From Sphingomonas adhaesiva (GTDB lineage: Bacteria; Pseudomonadota; Alphaproteobacteria; Sphingomonadales; Sphingomonadaceae), in contig NZ_NWVC01000004.1 in assembly GCF_002374855.1 (NCBI RefSeq), positions 186,001 to 250,000 of the forward strand: 64,000 nt of DNA, read 5' to 3'. A program made the translations under genes and the position numbers. The notes beneath the pieces are model-generated. The model worked only from the letters and a program-made list of their open reading frames with translations. It did not search any database and was not told the DNA's origin. Shown one piece after another: positions 40,762 to 49,699 of this stretch; the stretch's first letter is position 1; every line of letters begins with the position of its first letter.

Positions 40762-41165
40762 TCGCTGTCCCCGTTTGTGGTCGCGGATTCCGCGGGCGCC
40801 GCATCCTTCTTGCGGAAACGCCCGCTGCGCTGGTGATAATAGCCGATCGCGAACCGGCCCTGATCCTCAAGGCGGAGGCTGCGGGGGAAGCCGCTGCCCA
40901 CGCCTTCCATCACTTCGCGCAATTTGCCGTCGATGCTCTTCGCAGCACCGATGTTCTTCTTGCGTAACGCGCTAAGGTGATTCATCGCGCCGCGCACCAG
41001 CAGCGGAAACACGCTGGCCGGTGCCGACGATGCCGCGCCAAAATAGCGGTCGCGAATCGTCGCATTGATCTCGCGGTCCAACGCCTTCTCCTGCGCTTCT
41101 TCCAGCACGGCGAACAGACGGCCGAGCCGGTAGCCTTGGTTCTTATCCTCGGTGTCGAGACCCAC
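40758..41165 (-). CDS. cas11c: Cascade small subunit Cas11c from an internal start in cas8c
   Basis: Type I-C systems are known to translate the small Cascade subunit from inside cas8c. Here an in-frame GTG at 41165 is preceded by AAGGAGGT, a near-perfect ribosome site, 6-7 nt upstream, deep inside the coding sequence. The product would be 135 residues, beginning at [14 protein letters not shown], mainly helical and basic, which fits Cas11c. An alternative ATG at 41189 lacks such a site. Confidence 0.75.
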   Translation of the reverse strand: MGLDTEDKNQGYRLGRLFAVLEEAQEKALDREINATIRDRYFGAASSAPASVFPLLVRGAMNHLSALRKKNIGAAKSIDGKLREVMEGVGSGFPRSLRLEDQGRFAIGYYHQRSGRFRKKDAAPAESATTNGDSE

Positions 41166-42626
41166 GGGGGCACCTCCTTCTGTTCGCATGAGCACCGCGC
41201 GGATCGCGGCGGCGTGCCAGCCGGTCGCGGGCGAATCGCCTGCGCGCAGCCGCATGATCGCGTTGGACAATAACGTCCGCGGATAGGGCGTCCCGGCCAG
41301 CACGGCGCGGGCGACGTCGCCGGCCAGCAGCGGCGGGATATTGTCCCATTTTTCCTGAGCGGCGACGGTGTTGACCAGCAGCCGGTTGATCGACGGCCCG
41401 ACGCCCCAACTGCGCGGCGGCGGCTCGATGCGGCAATGGTCGCGGTGTTTCAGCGCGCGCTGTGCGATCGTCCCCAGGCTGTGCGTTTCCCACAATCGCA
41501 CCGACAGCCGCGCCGCATTGGGGGCAAGGCCAAGGATATGGATCGTCACCCCCGGCGGAATCTCCTCGGTGCCGATCGCCACCGGGCGTCCGGCTGCCAG
41601 ACGTTCGAGCTGGTCGCGCACCATCGCGGCGAAGGTCGCATCCTGGCCGAGCGTGGGGTCGGTATCGCCCTCGATCGGCTCGCCCAGGCCCGCGGCGACC
41701 AAGGCCTCTGCGGCGGCCAGCACCTCCTCCTTGCGGCCCGAGGCATCGGCCCAGAACACCGTCGTCGCATCGCCGATGCTCAGCCGCTGGCGGTGGCGCA
41801 CCGCGACGGGCCGGCGACGACCGGGATCGAGGTTTGCGTGGTCGACCAATTGCGTCCGGTTGCGGCTCGACCGGTCGAGCAGGCGATTGAGCGCGGCGCC
41901 GTAGCGCGCCGCCGCCGCCTGTCCGGTGGGGGCGTTGGCACCCTGTTCGTTTCCCCAGGATTCGTATGCCGCCGCGTTGAACGACACCAGCGCCGCGCCG
42001 GCGGTCTGTGCCCCGTCGACACCCTTGATGGCCGGATGCAGGCGGGCGATCGGCCCGGTGACGCCGGTCACCAGGCACAGGCCGGACACACCGTCGCCGC
42101 TACGCGCCTCGATCAGCGGCAGCGCGGCGGGTCGATCGTGGATCGCCCGCATTCCGCCTTCGTCGCCTTCCAGACGGAAGATGACGTTGGCGTCGAGCAT
42201 GTCGGGCGTGAACGGCGCGTCGGCAAAGCGCTCTGGCGTCCAGGCCTCAAGGAAGCGACGCAGCGCGACCAGTCCGGCGTCGTCGCTGTCGCGCAGCAGA
42301 TCGAGGTGAAGGTCGCGGAAGGCGGCATGTTCCTGCGCGGTGCGCTTGCCCTCGGCCGCGGTCACGCCCAGCGCATAGGCGGTCTTGTCCCACAGGAAGT
42401 TGGGCACGATCGCGACGGTGCGCTTCTGCGCGGCCGGCACGTCGCGCGGGCTGGCCACGGGTCGCTTGCCCGATGAATCGCGAAGGTCGTCGACGGCGAC
42501 AGGCTGGCCATCGGCGTCGATCACCACCGCGAAGCCGATCTTTTCCCGGCTGAAGCCGGCCGGCTCCGCCTCTCCGCGCGCCGCCATCCGCTCGTAATAG
42601 CCCGACAGCGCCTGAAGGATCGTCAC
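40758..42626 (-). CDS. cas8c: Cascade large subunit Cas8c
   Basis: This is a 622-residue Csd1-family protein that recognises the PAM and recruits Cas3. The expected Csd1 blocks are present, for example [16 protein letters not shown] near residue 72 and the C-terminal [26 protein letters not shown]. The gene also encodes the small subunit Cas11c from an internal start at 41165. It overlaps cas5c upstream and cas7 downstream by 4 nt each, so expression is coupled. Confidence 0.96.
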   Translation of the reverse strand: MTILQALSGYYERMAARGEAEPAGFSREKIGFAVVIDADGQPVAVDDLRDSSGKRPVASPRDVPAAQKRTVAIVPNFLWDKTAYALGVTAAEGKRTAQEHAAFRDLHLDLLRDSDDAGLVALRRFLEAWTPERFADAPFTPDMLDANVIFRLEGDEGGMRAIHDRPAALPLIEARSGDGVSGLCLVTGVTGPIARLHPAIKGVDGAQTAGAALVSFNAAAYESWGNEQGANAPTGQAAAARYGAALNRLLDRSSRNRTQLVDHANLDPGRRRPVAVRHRQRLSIGDATTVFWADASGRKEEVLAAAEALVAAGLGEPIEGDTDPTLGQDATFAAMVRDQLERLAAGRPVAIGTEEIPPGVTIHILGLAPNAARLSVRLWETHSLGTIAQRALKHRDHCRIEPPPRSWGVGPSINRLLVNTVAAQEKWDNIPPLLAGDVARAVLAGTPYPRTLLSNAIMRLRAGDSPATGWHAAAIRAVLMRTEGGAPVGLDTEDKNQGYRLGRLFAVLEEAQEKALDREINATIRDRYFGAASSAPASVFPLLVRGAMNHLSALRKKNIGAAKSIDGKLREVMEGVGSGFPRSLRLEDQGRFAIGYYHQRSGRFRKKDAAPAESATTNGDSE

Positions 42627-43300
42627 GCCAGCAGTCCTTCCCGCGTCAGCGCCGCGACGTCGAGCACGCCGTCGGCCAGCCGCGCGCGGAAGAACGTCGC
42701 GGGCGGGCCGCCGGGATAGCCGGGGGCGTACGTCATATAACCCAGGTCGCGGTCACGGTCCGCGTCCGGCAGTGTGGAGGCGGGCAGGGGATCGTCCTGC
42801 CCCAGCAACCGGAACGAGGCCGGGAACTCGCGCGTGCCCAGGCACGGCTGGTGGAAACACTGGCCGGCGGCGGCGCGGCGGGTGAACATCGCGATATGCT
42901 TCTGCGCGGTGTCCTCCGCCCCCGCGCGCTCGGTCAGGTGGAAACGCGCGTCGATGACATAGGCGACGTCCTCCAGCACCAGCGCGGCGCGCTGCTGGCG
43001 CGCGGCGGTCACGTCGATGCCCAGCCCGGCGGTGGTGCCCGCGTTCATCGCCTTCTTCGCATTGGCGACCGACGCCTTGTCCGACACCTCGTTCCGGCGG
43101 ATCGAACGGAAGCGGATCGGGCGCAGGACGTGGATATGCGTCACTTCCCAGCGGATCGCGGGCTTCCAGTGGATCGCCTCCAGGATGCCGCGCGCGGCGG
43201 ACGGCGTCATGACGTCATAGGAAACGCGCTCGACCTTCAGTTCCGGCCGCGTGAAGCAGGCTAGGTCGCCCCAGACGTGCAGCCTTACCCCGATCGCCAT
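42623..43300 (-). CDS. cas5: crRNA-processing endoribonuclease Cas5c
   Basis: In type I-C, Cas5 cuts the pre-crRNA because Cas6 is absent, then caps the 5' handle. I use ATG 43300, which has GGGGGAAA in front and gives MAIGVRLHVWGDLACFTRPE, the conserved N-terminus. An upstream frame to 43360 covers the cas3-cas5 gap. The product is 225 residues, with YDVMTPSAARGILEAIHWKP and the C-terminal HQPCLGTREFPASF motifs of the family. A 76-bp AT-richer gap from cas3 (43301-43376) could hold an internal promoter. Confidence 0.95.
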   Translation of the reverse strand: MAIGVRLHVWGDLACFTRPELKVERVSYDVMTPSAARGILEAIHWKPAIRWEVTHIHVLRPIRFRSIRRNEVSDKASVANAKKAMNAGTTAGLGIDVTAARQQRAALVLEDVAYVIDARFHLTERAGAEDTAQKHIAMFTRRAAAGQCFHQPCLGTREFPASFRLLGQDDPLPASTLPDADRDRDLGYMTYAPGYPGGPPATFFRARLADGVLDVAALTREGLLA

Positions 43301-43376
43301 CGTCCGTTTCCCCCTTGCGAACGAAACTTGCACGCAGGTTCGACGCAAACAAGCGAACAATTACAGCCGGAACGGA

Positions 43377-45704
43377 TCAGAAAATCCCGGCCTCCGCGCT
43401 CATCCCGAACGGGTCGAGCGACAGGCCGGTGTCGTCCGCGTACAGGCCGACATCCTGTACCAGCATGAACCGGTCGCCGTAGCGATCCGGCGCGATCGGC
43501 TGGACCGCGCCGGCCGCGACCATCGCCAGATATGCGCGTTCCGGCACCGACACGGTGTAGTTCTGCAGGCGACGCAGTTGCGCGCGCGGCGGCACCGGCG
43601 CGGCCGCGATCGCGGCGACCAGCCGGTCGATCTCCTGCGGGTCGGCATCGCCGCGCCACGGCACGATCACCGCGCGCCCGGTCTCGTCGATCATCTCGAA
43701 CGCGCGCGCGACGCTGGCATAGGGCGGGGCGGGCCGCGGCCCGCCCGCGGCGAAGCTTTCGGCGAAGGCCGGCAGGATCGCATAGTCGCGCCCGTCGAGC
43801 CTCGCGGCATCCAGTCTGTCGATGCCCTTCGTCCAGTAGAGGTTGTTGAAATAGGCGCGTATCGCGTCGAGCCCGAGCGGATCGTGCGGGTACTGGCGCA
43901 GCGCGGCATCCATCGCGTCCACCTGCTGCCGGAACATCCGCGGCGTGGCGTGATCGGCGGAGGTGAAGATCGTCACCGGGGCATCGGCCAGCCGGCCTTC
44001 CCGATTGGCGCGTCCGGCGCTTTGCGCGATACTGTCCAGCCCGGTTTCCGCGCGCCACACCTCGGGAAAGTCGATGTCGACGCCGGCTTCGACCAGGCTG
44101 GTCGACACCAGTCGCGTCGGGCGTTTTGCCGCAAGGTCGGCACGGATCGCGGCCAGCACGACGCGGCGGTGGCCCGCACACATCATCGTGGTCAGGTGGC
44201 GCGCGCCCGGCAGGTCGCGGATCAGCGCGAACAGCGCCTGGGCGTGCTTGCGGCTGTTGACGATGCACAGCATCGCATCGCGCTGCGCGAACCGCGCGGC
44301 AAGCTCCGAATCGCTGACGGTGCCCGCGCGGTGAACCGTCACGCGCTTCAGCTTATCATACAGCCCCTGCGGATCGGGCGCGAGTTCGCGGTCGGGCGGG
44401 ATCTCCAGGCCGCCATGCTGCCGGGGAAAGCCCGCATCGGTCGTCAGCGCCGGCTGGGTGGCGGTGCACAGTACCACGCTGGCGCGATAGCCGGCGGCCA
44501 GTTCGTCGATCGCCGCCATGCACGGGCGCAGCAGCGAAACCGGCAGCGTCTGCGCCTCGTCCAGCACGATCACGCTGCCGGCCAGATTGTGCAGCTTGCG
44601 GCACCGCGACGGGCGATCGGCATGGAGGCTTTCGAAGAATTGCACCGCGGTGGTGACGACGACCGGCACGTCCCAATTCTCGCTCGAACGGCGCAGCTTC
44701 GCCTGGGCGTCGCGCGCGCCCTCGTCCCGGCTGTCCCGCTCGCGCGCGTCCCAGTCGACGGTGCCGGTATGTTCGAGCACGTCGGGCGCCTCGCCATCGT
44801 CATCCGCCAGCGCGGTGCGGAACACCTGCGCGGTCTGCTCGATGATCGCCGAATAGGGCGCCACCACGATCACCCGGTCGAGGCCATGCGCGATCGCGTG
44901 ATCGAGCGCGAAGGCCAGGCCGGCGAGCGTCTTGCCCCCGCCGGTCGGCACGGTCATCGTGAACAGCCCGGGCGTCAGCGGCGCCTTGGCGCGGGCATGG
45001 GCCAGGATGGCGGCGCGCGTGGCGGACAACGCGCCGCTACGCCCCGCGATCACAGTCGCCAGATACCGGTCGAGCCGTTCGCGCAGCTCCGTCAGCGGGG
45101 CATGGCCGCCGCGCGCAACCGCGCGCCCGTCGGCCGCGGCGTAGAACCGCTCGGTGGCGATGAAGTCGGCATCGACCAGGCACGAAAAGATCATCCGGCC
45201 CAGGAAACCTAGCCGATAGCCGTTCGAGGCGCCCGACCCGCCCGCCAGCTTCGGCAGGATCGACGGCGGCAATTCCAGCCCCAGCGTCCGCCACCCGGCA
45301 TAGGCCGGCACCTCGCGCCCCAGCCGCTCGCCCAGGTCGCGGCCATCCGCCAGCCCGGCATGGTGCCCCGCGATCGCCAGCGCGACCAGCCGCGCGATCA
45401 GGCGATCGGCACCGTCCGCGAACAGGCCGTCCGCGACGATCGCCCCGGCGGTGCTGTGGTCGGGGCTTTTCCCGTCATCCTTGATGTAGCGCTGGAACTC
45501 GCGGCTCGCCTTGCCGATATCGTGGAGATACCCGGCCAGCCGCGCCGCCTCGCTCGCGCCGAAGCGACCGGCAAATTGCGCCGCCAGATCCCCCACCGCG
45601 ACCAGATGCGGCGCGAGCAATTCCCAAGTCGTCTCCGGTTGCCCCGGCAGCGAATGGCCGTAGAGGGGCGGGGTGCCGCTGCCCTCGTGCCCGATATCGC
45701 CCAT
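43377..45704 (-). CDS. cas3: CRISPR-associated helicase-nuclease Cas3
   Basis: This is a 775-residue enzyme that unwinds and degrades DNA marked by Cascade. The N-terminal HD nuclease has HD at residues 61-62 (YLHDIGK), H83 and GHH at 113-115. The helicase part has Walker A VPTGGGKT near residue 250, the Walker B box VLDEAQ near 380, and LCTATQP. All motifs look intact, so the system should be able to interfere. It is the first gene of the operon; GGGGGG lies ahead of its ATG, and a non-coding gap of about 160 bp to the tRNA probably holds the operon promoter. Confidence 0.96.
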   Translation of the reverse strand: MGDIGHEGSGTPPLYGHSLPGQPETTWELLAPHLVAVGDLAAQFAGRFGASEAARLAGYLHDIGKASREFQRYIKDDGKSPDHSTAGAIVADGLFADGADRLIARLVALAIAGHHAGLADGRDLGERLGREVPAYAGWRTLGLELPPSILPKLAGGSGASNGYRLGFLGRMIFSCLVDADFIATERFYAAADGRAVARGGHAPLTELRERLDRYLATVIAGRSGALSATRAAILAHARAKAPLTPGLFTMTVPTGGGKTLAGLAFALDHAIAHGLDRVIVVAPYSAIIEQTAQVFRTALADDDGEAPDVLEHTGTVDWDARERDSRDEGARDAQAKLRRSSENWDVPVVVTTAVQFFESLHADRPSRCRKLHNLAGSVIVLDEAQTLPVSLLRPCMAAIDELAAGYRASVVLCTATQPALTTDAGFPRQHGGLEIPPDRELAPDPQGLYDKLKRVTVHRAGTVSDSELAARFAQRDAMLCIVNSRKHAQALFALIRDLPGARHLTTMMCAGHRRVVLAAIRADLAAKRPTRLVSTSLVEAGVDIDFPEVWRAETGLDSIAQSAGRANREGRLADAPVTIFTSADHATPRMFRQQVDAMDAALRQYPHDPLGLDAIRAYFNNLYWTKGIDRLDAARLDGRDYAILPAFAESFAAGGPRPAPPYASVARAFEMIDETGRAVIVPWRGDADPQEIDRLVAAIAAAPVPPRAQLRRLQNYTVSVPERAYLAMVAAGAVQPIAPDRYGDRFMLVQDVGLYADDTGLSLDPFGMSAEAGIF

Positions 45705-45865
45705 GCCGCTTGCCCCCCTTCGCCGGACCCGATCGGCCGCGGGCGCATGATATCCCGGCGCCGACCGACATCCAGTCCGGAGTACGTCCGTAACGGCGGC
45801 TTCGCGCCGCGCGATGCGATACCTCGCGTCCGCGACGCCGGCCGGATGATGACATGTGATAAGAA
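45705..45865. promoter_or_regulatory. Presumed cas operon promoter region
   Basis: This non-coding stretch lies between cas3 and tRNA-Gly, both on the minus strand. It should contain the main cas operon promoter. I looked for a match to the spacer-like part of the cas7-cas4 guide element and saw only a 5-nt coincidence without a TTC PAM, so the guide appears to act on cas4 and not here. No firm promoter boxes can be named. Confidence 0.4.
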
Positions 45866-45939
45866 TGGAGCGGGTGAAGGGAATCGAACCCTCGTCGTAA
45901 GCTTGGGAAGCTTCTGCTCTACCATTGAGCTACACCCGC
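45866..45939 (-). tRNA. tRNA-Gly(CCC)
   Basis: The minus strand folds into a 74-nt tRNA with CCA encoded. The acceptor GCGGGTG pairs with CACCCGC, the D arm is AGCTCAATGGTAGAGC, and the T arm is GAGGGTTCGATTCCCTTC. The seven-base anticodon loop TTCCCAA places CCC at 34-36 (plus-strand 45905-45907). It is the likely attachment target of the integrase that follows on its 5' side. Confidence 0.95.
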
Positions 45940-46071
45940 ATTTCAACGGCTTACCATTGAAAACACCCTCTGCGTGGCGCCGGTTTACAATTCCGGTTTA
46001 CAGCGGGCGGGGCAGGCAATGCCACGAGCCCTATCCCGCCGTCAACACGCATCGCCCGCTTGCCGTGGCAT

Positions 46072-47205
46072 TCATCGCTTGGCCAGACCGCGGGCGATGC
46101 GCTTGCCGAGCGCAATCTGGCGGGCGGTGTCGTCGACATAGATGCGTCGAATCCGCGTCACCTCCTCGACAGACCAAGCCATAATGCCAGCGATCTCTGC
46201 ATCGGAGAGGTCGGTTTCAGTCATGAGATAGGTGACGAACGTGCCGCGGACGTCGTGGAGGTGTTTGCCTCGTTTGCGCTGGGTGCCACCTTTTCCGCCG
46301 GAATCGACGTGCACGATGCCGGCGAGCTTGGCGATACGCGTCACTTCCTTGCTCAGTGTGTCGAGGTTCCATGGCTCACCATTGGAATTGACCAGCACCG
46401 TATCGACACCTGGGGCTCGGTAACGTCTCTCTAGCAGATCCAGCACGTCGTCCAGTTGAGGGATCCGCGGGATGGCAGCGATATGGCGCCGACCCCGACT
46501 GATCTTGGCCGCCTCCTTGACGATGGCGTACTCGCCGACGGCCGACCAAGTGACCCGGGCAAGATCCTCCCGTCGCAGCCCGGTTACTGAACAGAACAGA
46601 ACGGCCTCGAAGACCACACGGTCCTTGTCACCCGCCGCCTTCTCGAAGGCTGCCAGATCTTCCTTGGTCCAGACGATCTCCGCTCTTTGCCCGTTGATGT
46701 AGATCTTCCCGATCTTATCAGCCACGTTGATCTTCAGCAGACCGCACTGAACCCCGTATTTCAGCAACGCTTGCAGCACCGTGACGCCAATGTCCGCGGC
46801 CCGGGGTGTCTCTCGGCGCTCGTTGCGCCAGTCGACGACCTTCTCGATCATCCGCGTGTCGTTGAAGACGGCTAGCGGCACCTTTCCCCACTTGGCTTGG
46901 ATGGCTCGGACGCTGGAACCCCAGGTCTTTTGCGTGTTTCGCGCGAGAACCGACCACTCCGGACCGTCCTGCCATTTTTCGATCAGCGTTTGGAGCGTAG
47001 TGGGCGCGGGCTTGCGCGCGGCATCCCTATCCCGCCTCGCGATCGCGATCCTTTCCAGCGCTTCCGTCGTCAGCGATGGCTTGCGCCCATCCGCCGACAT
47101 GACGACCGGGCCTCCGCGCCAGGCATAGACATACCAGCGGTTGACACCGTCGGCGAGGCGCTTCCGGACGAAGTGGACGCCCTCGATCAAAGCCGGGATT
47201 CCCAA
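46072..47205 (-). CDS. Tyrosine recombinase / phage-type integrase
   Basis: This is a 377-residue site-specific recombinase. The catalytic residues are visible: R211 (TGLRREDL), H317 and R320 (HLHDVRGTF), and Y356 (RRIYVDD). A SAM-like core-binding domain covers about residues 65-160. It lies 132 bp from tRNA-Gly and reads toward it, the usual arrangement for an integrated island. It is placed on the tRNA 5' side, so any att core would lie in the 5' part of the tRNA or in the gap. I see no second copy of the tRNA end in the window. Its start overlaps the upstream small gene by 19 nt. Confidence 0.92.
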   Translation of the reverse strand: MGIPALIEGVHFVRKRLADGVNRWYVYAWRGGPVVMSADGRKPSLTTEALERIAIARRDRDAARKPAPTTLQTLIEKWQDGPEWSVLARNTQKTWGSSVRAIQAKWGKVPLAVFNDTRMIEKVVDWRNERRETPRAADIGVTVLQALLKYGVQCGLLKINVADKIGKIYINGQRAEIVWTKEDLAAFEKAAGDKDRVVFEAVLFCSVTGLRREDLARVTWSAVGEYAIVKEAAKISRGRRHIAAIPRIPQLDDVLDLLERRYRAPGVDTVLVNSNGEPWNLDTLSKEVTRIAKLAGIVHVDSGGKGGTQRKRGKHLHDVRGTFVTYLMTETDLSDAEIAGIMAWSVEEVTRIRRIYVDDTARQIALGKRIARGLAKR

Positions 47206-47642
47206 GCGTTGAAGATGTCGTCCACGGTTGGCGAGACGGGCTCAGGCGCCCCCCCAGCCGACAGACGGATCGTGCCGTCCGGCTGCACCTCGACATGCGC
47301 GACGGTGAATCCCGCCTTGCTTGCCGCGTCGAGAAGGCGTCGAACCGCCGCCGCGTTGATCGGGCTCTTCTTGCGCGATACGCGCACGCCATTTTCCTTT
47401 CGAGAACCGGTGGTCTCGAAATCGGCCTCATCCTCACCCCTGCCGGGGCGGATCGAACGGGTGTTCTGATCCGAACGGCCCGCGATCGTCGCGAGGCATT
47501 CGAACCCCAACCCGATGGGGTGCATCTCCTCGATCGAGGAGAGCAGCGGTTGGACGAACGGTGTCGGACCAGGCCGGGTTTCGTCCACCTCCGCACGGCG
47601 CGCTGACGCCTGGTGTGCGACGGGTTCTTTAGGATCCGACAC
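47187..47642 (-). CDS. Hypothetical protein upstream of the integrase
   Basis: This is a 151-residue reading frame overlapping the integrase start. The N-terminal third looks weak, and a later ATG at 47522 is possible. The convincing part is the C-terminal segment SRKKSPINAAAVRRLLDAAS, then FTVAHVEVQPDGTIRLS, a compact alpha-beta module often seen beside alphaproteobacterial integrases. A role in integration or as a directionality factor is only a guess from position. Confidence 0.55.
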   Translation of the reverse strand: MSDPKEPVAHQASARRAEVDETRPGPTPFVQPLLSSIEEMHPIGLGFECLATIAGRSDQNTRSIRPGRGEDEADFETTGSRKENGVRVSRKKSPINAAAVRRLLDAASKAGFTVAHVEVQPDGTIRLSAGGAPEPVSPTVDDIFNAWESRL

Positions 47643-48334
47643 GAGAGCGCACTCACGAGCTGCCGCTGACAGACCCCCGGCCTAGGTGACGACGTTGACC
47701 GAGGGCCTGCCAGCGGTAATTCGGAGAGCCTCGCCGCACCGAAGCGCGGCCGCAGCCGTGCTTCGTGGGTCAGCCTGGCCCGGAATCGGCGAGAAGGGAA
47801 GAACCCCCATCGCGCTAATCTACATCAAATATGATCTCGATAACGTTAGGTAAAGCTGACCAACCCCGTTCATTCAGCCGAATCATCGCAGTTCCCGAAG
47901 CCCGCCGATGATGCAGCTGGCGGCGAGCGTTCGATCGGCCAGGTTTGGGACTTACCCGCCATTCAAAAGCGCACGAAGAACGGCGGCTTTCGGCAGGAGC
48001 GGACGATCGATAATTTGCCGATGTCATCCCCCGAAACAAGCAAGATCTGGTCGATTGCTGTCCAGAAGCACGCGGCAGAACAACGTGAGAAGCTGATGTC
48101 TATCTTTCAATTTTCATTCAGAAATGCGCCTCTCATCCAATTCGAGTTTCACCCCAATCCATTTTTCAAACGAGAAGGAACGGACTGAATCCGGGATAAT
48201 ACCCTCGGCGCGCATCAGAATGAACCGATCATTCAGCTTCCTACCAGTCGTGCGGAGCGTACCACATGCGAAATCACTCTTTACACGGATAAAAATCGGC
48301 ATCAATCCGGCCGGCGTAGCTGGAGATACTGCCG
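47643..48334. other. Long intergenic region, AT-richer, no gene
   Basis: About 690 bp lie between the integrase operon and the efflux cassette. Base composition drops compared with the core genes. Reading frames here are short and unlike proteins. A short sequence at 47975-48002 (ending TTCGGCAGGAGCGG) is repeated in degenerate form at 53350-53374, on the other side of the efflux cassette. The promoter of the cassette is presumably near 48200-48320. Confidence 0.5.
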
Positions 48335-49699
48335 ATGCGTTTTTTGCCATGGTCGATGCTCTGCATTGTGGCTTTCGCCTCACCGGCGTTTACGCAGGAC
48401 GTGCTGCCGCTTCCGCTTGATTATGGTGCTGCGCAAGAGCGGCTGCTCCACCGATCCGACGCGATCGAGGCTTCTGCCGCGAACATACGCAGCAAGGAAG
48501 CACAGGAAGGAGCGACCCGGACGCTCGGCCGCCCCGATATCGATATCGAGGCGCAACTGCTGGAATATCAAAAGACGCTCTATCTGCCTCTCGGCTCGCT
48601 GGCACCTGTGGCGGAAGCCTTCGGCATCCCCGATCCGCTGAAGTTCAGGCAGGAACGCACCAGTACACGGCCGATCGTCACGGCCACGTTGCCAATCTAC
48701 GCCGGCGGGCAGATCAGTGGCACGCAGGCCGGCGCACGCGCCCAGGTCGCGCAGGCAAAGGCGGATCGGGACATTGCGATCGACGATGCGCTCGTCCAGC
48801 TTGTCCGGGCCTATTACGGGCAACAGCTTGCCGAACGAGCGCTTGGCATCCGCCGCGATGTGCTCGATGGCCTCGAGCGGCACGTTGCCGACGCGGTGAA
48901 GCTCGAACAGGCACGCTTCATCAGTCGCGCGCAACGCTTGCAGGCGGAGGTCGCGCGCGACGACGCGGCGCGCGACTATGCACAGGCGATTTCCGATCTT
49001 GCCACCGCCAATGCCGCGCTCGCCGGGATACTGCGCGCGCCGGCGGGGGTGCGCCCAATCAGTCCGCTCGGGGTCGATTCGCAGCCACTCGCGCCGCTCG
49101 CCACGTTCAAGGCCGCCGCGCTGGACACACATCCCCAGCTCGCCCGGTTGCGGGCGCTGGAGGACCAGGCGGAGGCCGGCGTGAAGATCCAGCAATCAAA
49201 GCTCCGGCCGACCATCTACGGCTTTGGGCAATATAATTTCGACCGACGCAATTCACTGCTCACGGATCCCGATTGGTCGATCGGCGTCGGCTTGAAATAC
49301 AAGCTCATCTCCGGCGCGGGCCGGCAGCAGCAGGTGGAGGCCGCGCGCGCGACAGTGGAGCAGGCCGACGCCGGGCTGCGCGAGGCGCGCACCCAGCTCG
49401 ATATCGGCGTGACCAAGGCGTGGAATGACGTGGAGGCGGCGCGTAAACGGTTCCTGCTCCTCGACAGTGCGCTGGTCTCGGCGGACGAGAATGTGCGTCT
49501 CCAGACCCTATCCTATCGCGAGCAACAAGCGACGTCGCTCGACGTGGTCGACGCGCAACTCGGGCGCGGCCGGGCCCGCATTCAGCGCGCACAGGCGGCG
49601 AATGACTATGTGCAAGCGCTCGCCCGGCTACTCAGCATGAGCGGGCAGGTCGACCGGATGCCGGAATATCTCTCGCGGGCCGACAAGGTGATCCCATGA
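48335..49699 (+). CDS. TolC-family outer-membrane efflux protein
   Basis: This is a 454-residue outer-membrane channel. A signal peptide (MRFLPWSMLCIVAFASPAFT) is followed by two copies of the long helix/strand unit typical of TolC proteins, with coiled-coil stretches rich in Ala, Gln and Glu and a second repeat starting near PLATFKAAALDTHPQL. It is first in a four-gene cassette; its stop overlaps the start of the HlyD gene as ATGA. It should carry substrate across the outer membrane for the inner-membrane partners encoded next. Confidence 0.9.
   Translation: MRFLPWSMLCIVAFASPAFTQDVLPLPLDYGAAQERLLHRSDAIEASAANIRSKEAQEGATRTLGRPDIDIEAQLLEYQKTLYLPLGSLAPVAEAFGIPDPLKFRQERTSTRPIVTATLPIYAGGQISGTQAGARAQVAQAKADRDIAIDDALVQLVRAYYGQQLAERALGIRRDVLDGLERHVADAVKLEQARFISRAQRLQAEVARDDAARDYAQAISDLATANAALAGILRAPAGVRPISPLGVDSQPLAPLATFKAAALDTHPQLARLRALEDQAEAGVKIQQSKLRPTIYGFGQYNFDRRNSLLTDPDWSIGVGLKYKLISGAGRQQQVEAARATVEQADAGLREARTQLDIGVTKAWNDVEAARKRFLLLDSALVSADENVRLQTLSYREQQATSLDVVDAQLGRGRARIQRAQAANDYVQALARLLSMSGQVDRMPEYLSRADKVIP

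Noticed and set aside
43251..45212. A 653-codon plus-strand frame opposite cas3
   Set aside because: Cas3 motifs are intact on the minus strand; the plus frame is a GC-driven shadow.
45705..45865. Second target of the cas7-cas4 guide element at the cas3 promoter
   Set aside because: Only TCCCG is shared (near 45760) and it is preceded by ATA rather than TTC.
45940..46071. Possible att direct repeat near the tRNA
   Set aside because: TACCATTGA occurs in the tRNA and again at 45952, but 9 bp is too short and no longer copy of the tRNA sequence was found in the window.
47815..48383. Short minus-strand frames of 74 and 89 codons between the integrase and efflux genes
   Set aside because: No ribosome sites, no family likeness, and they cover the degenerate repeat; treated as non-coding.
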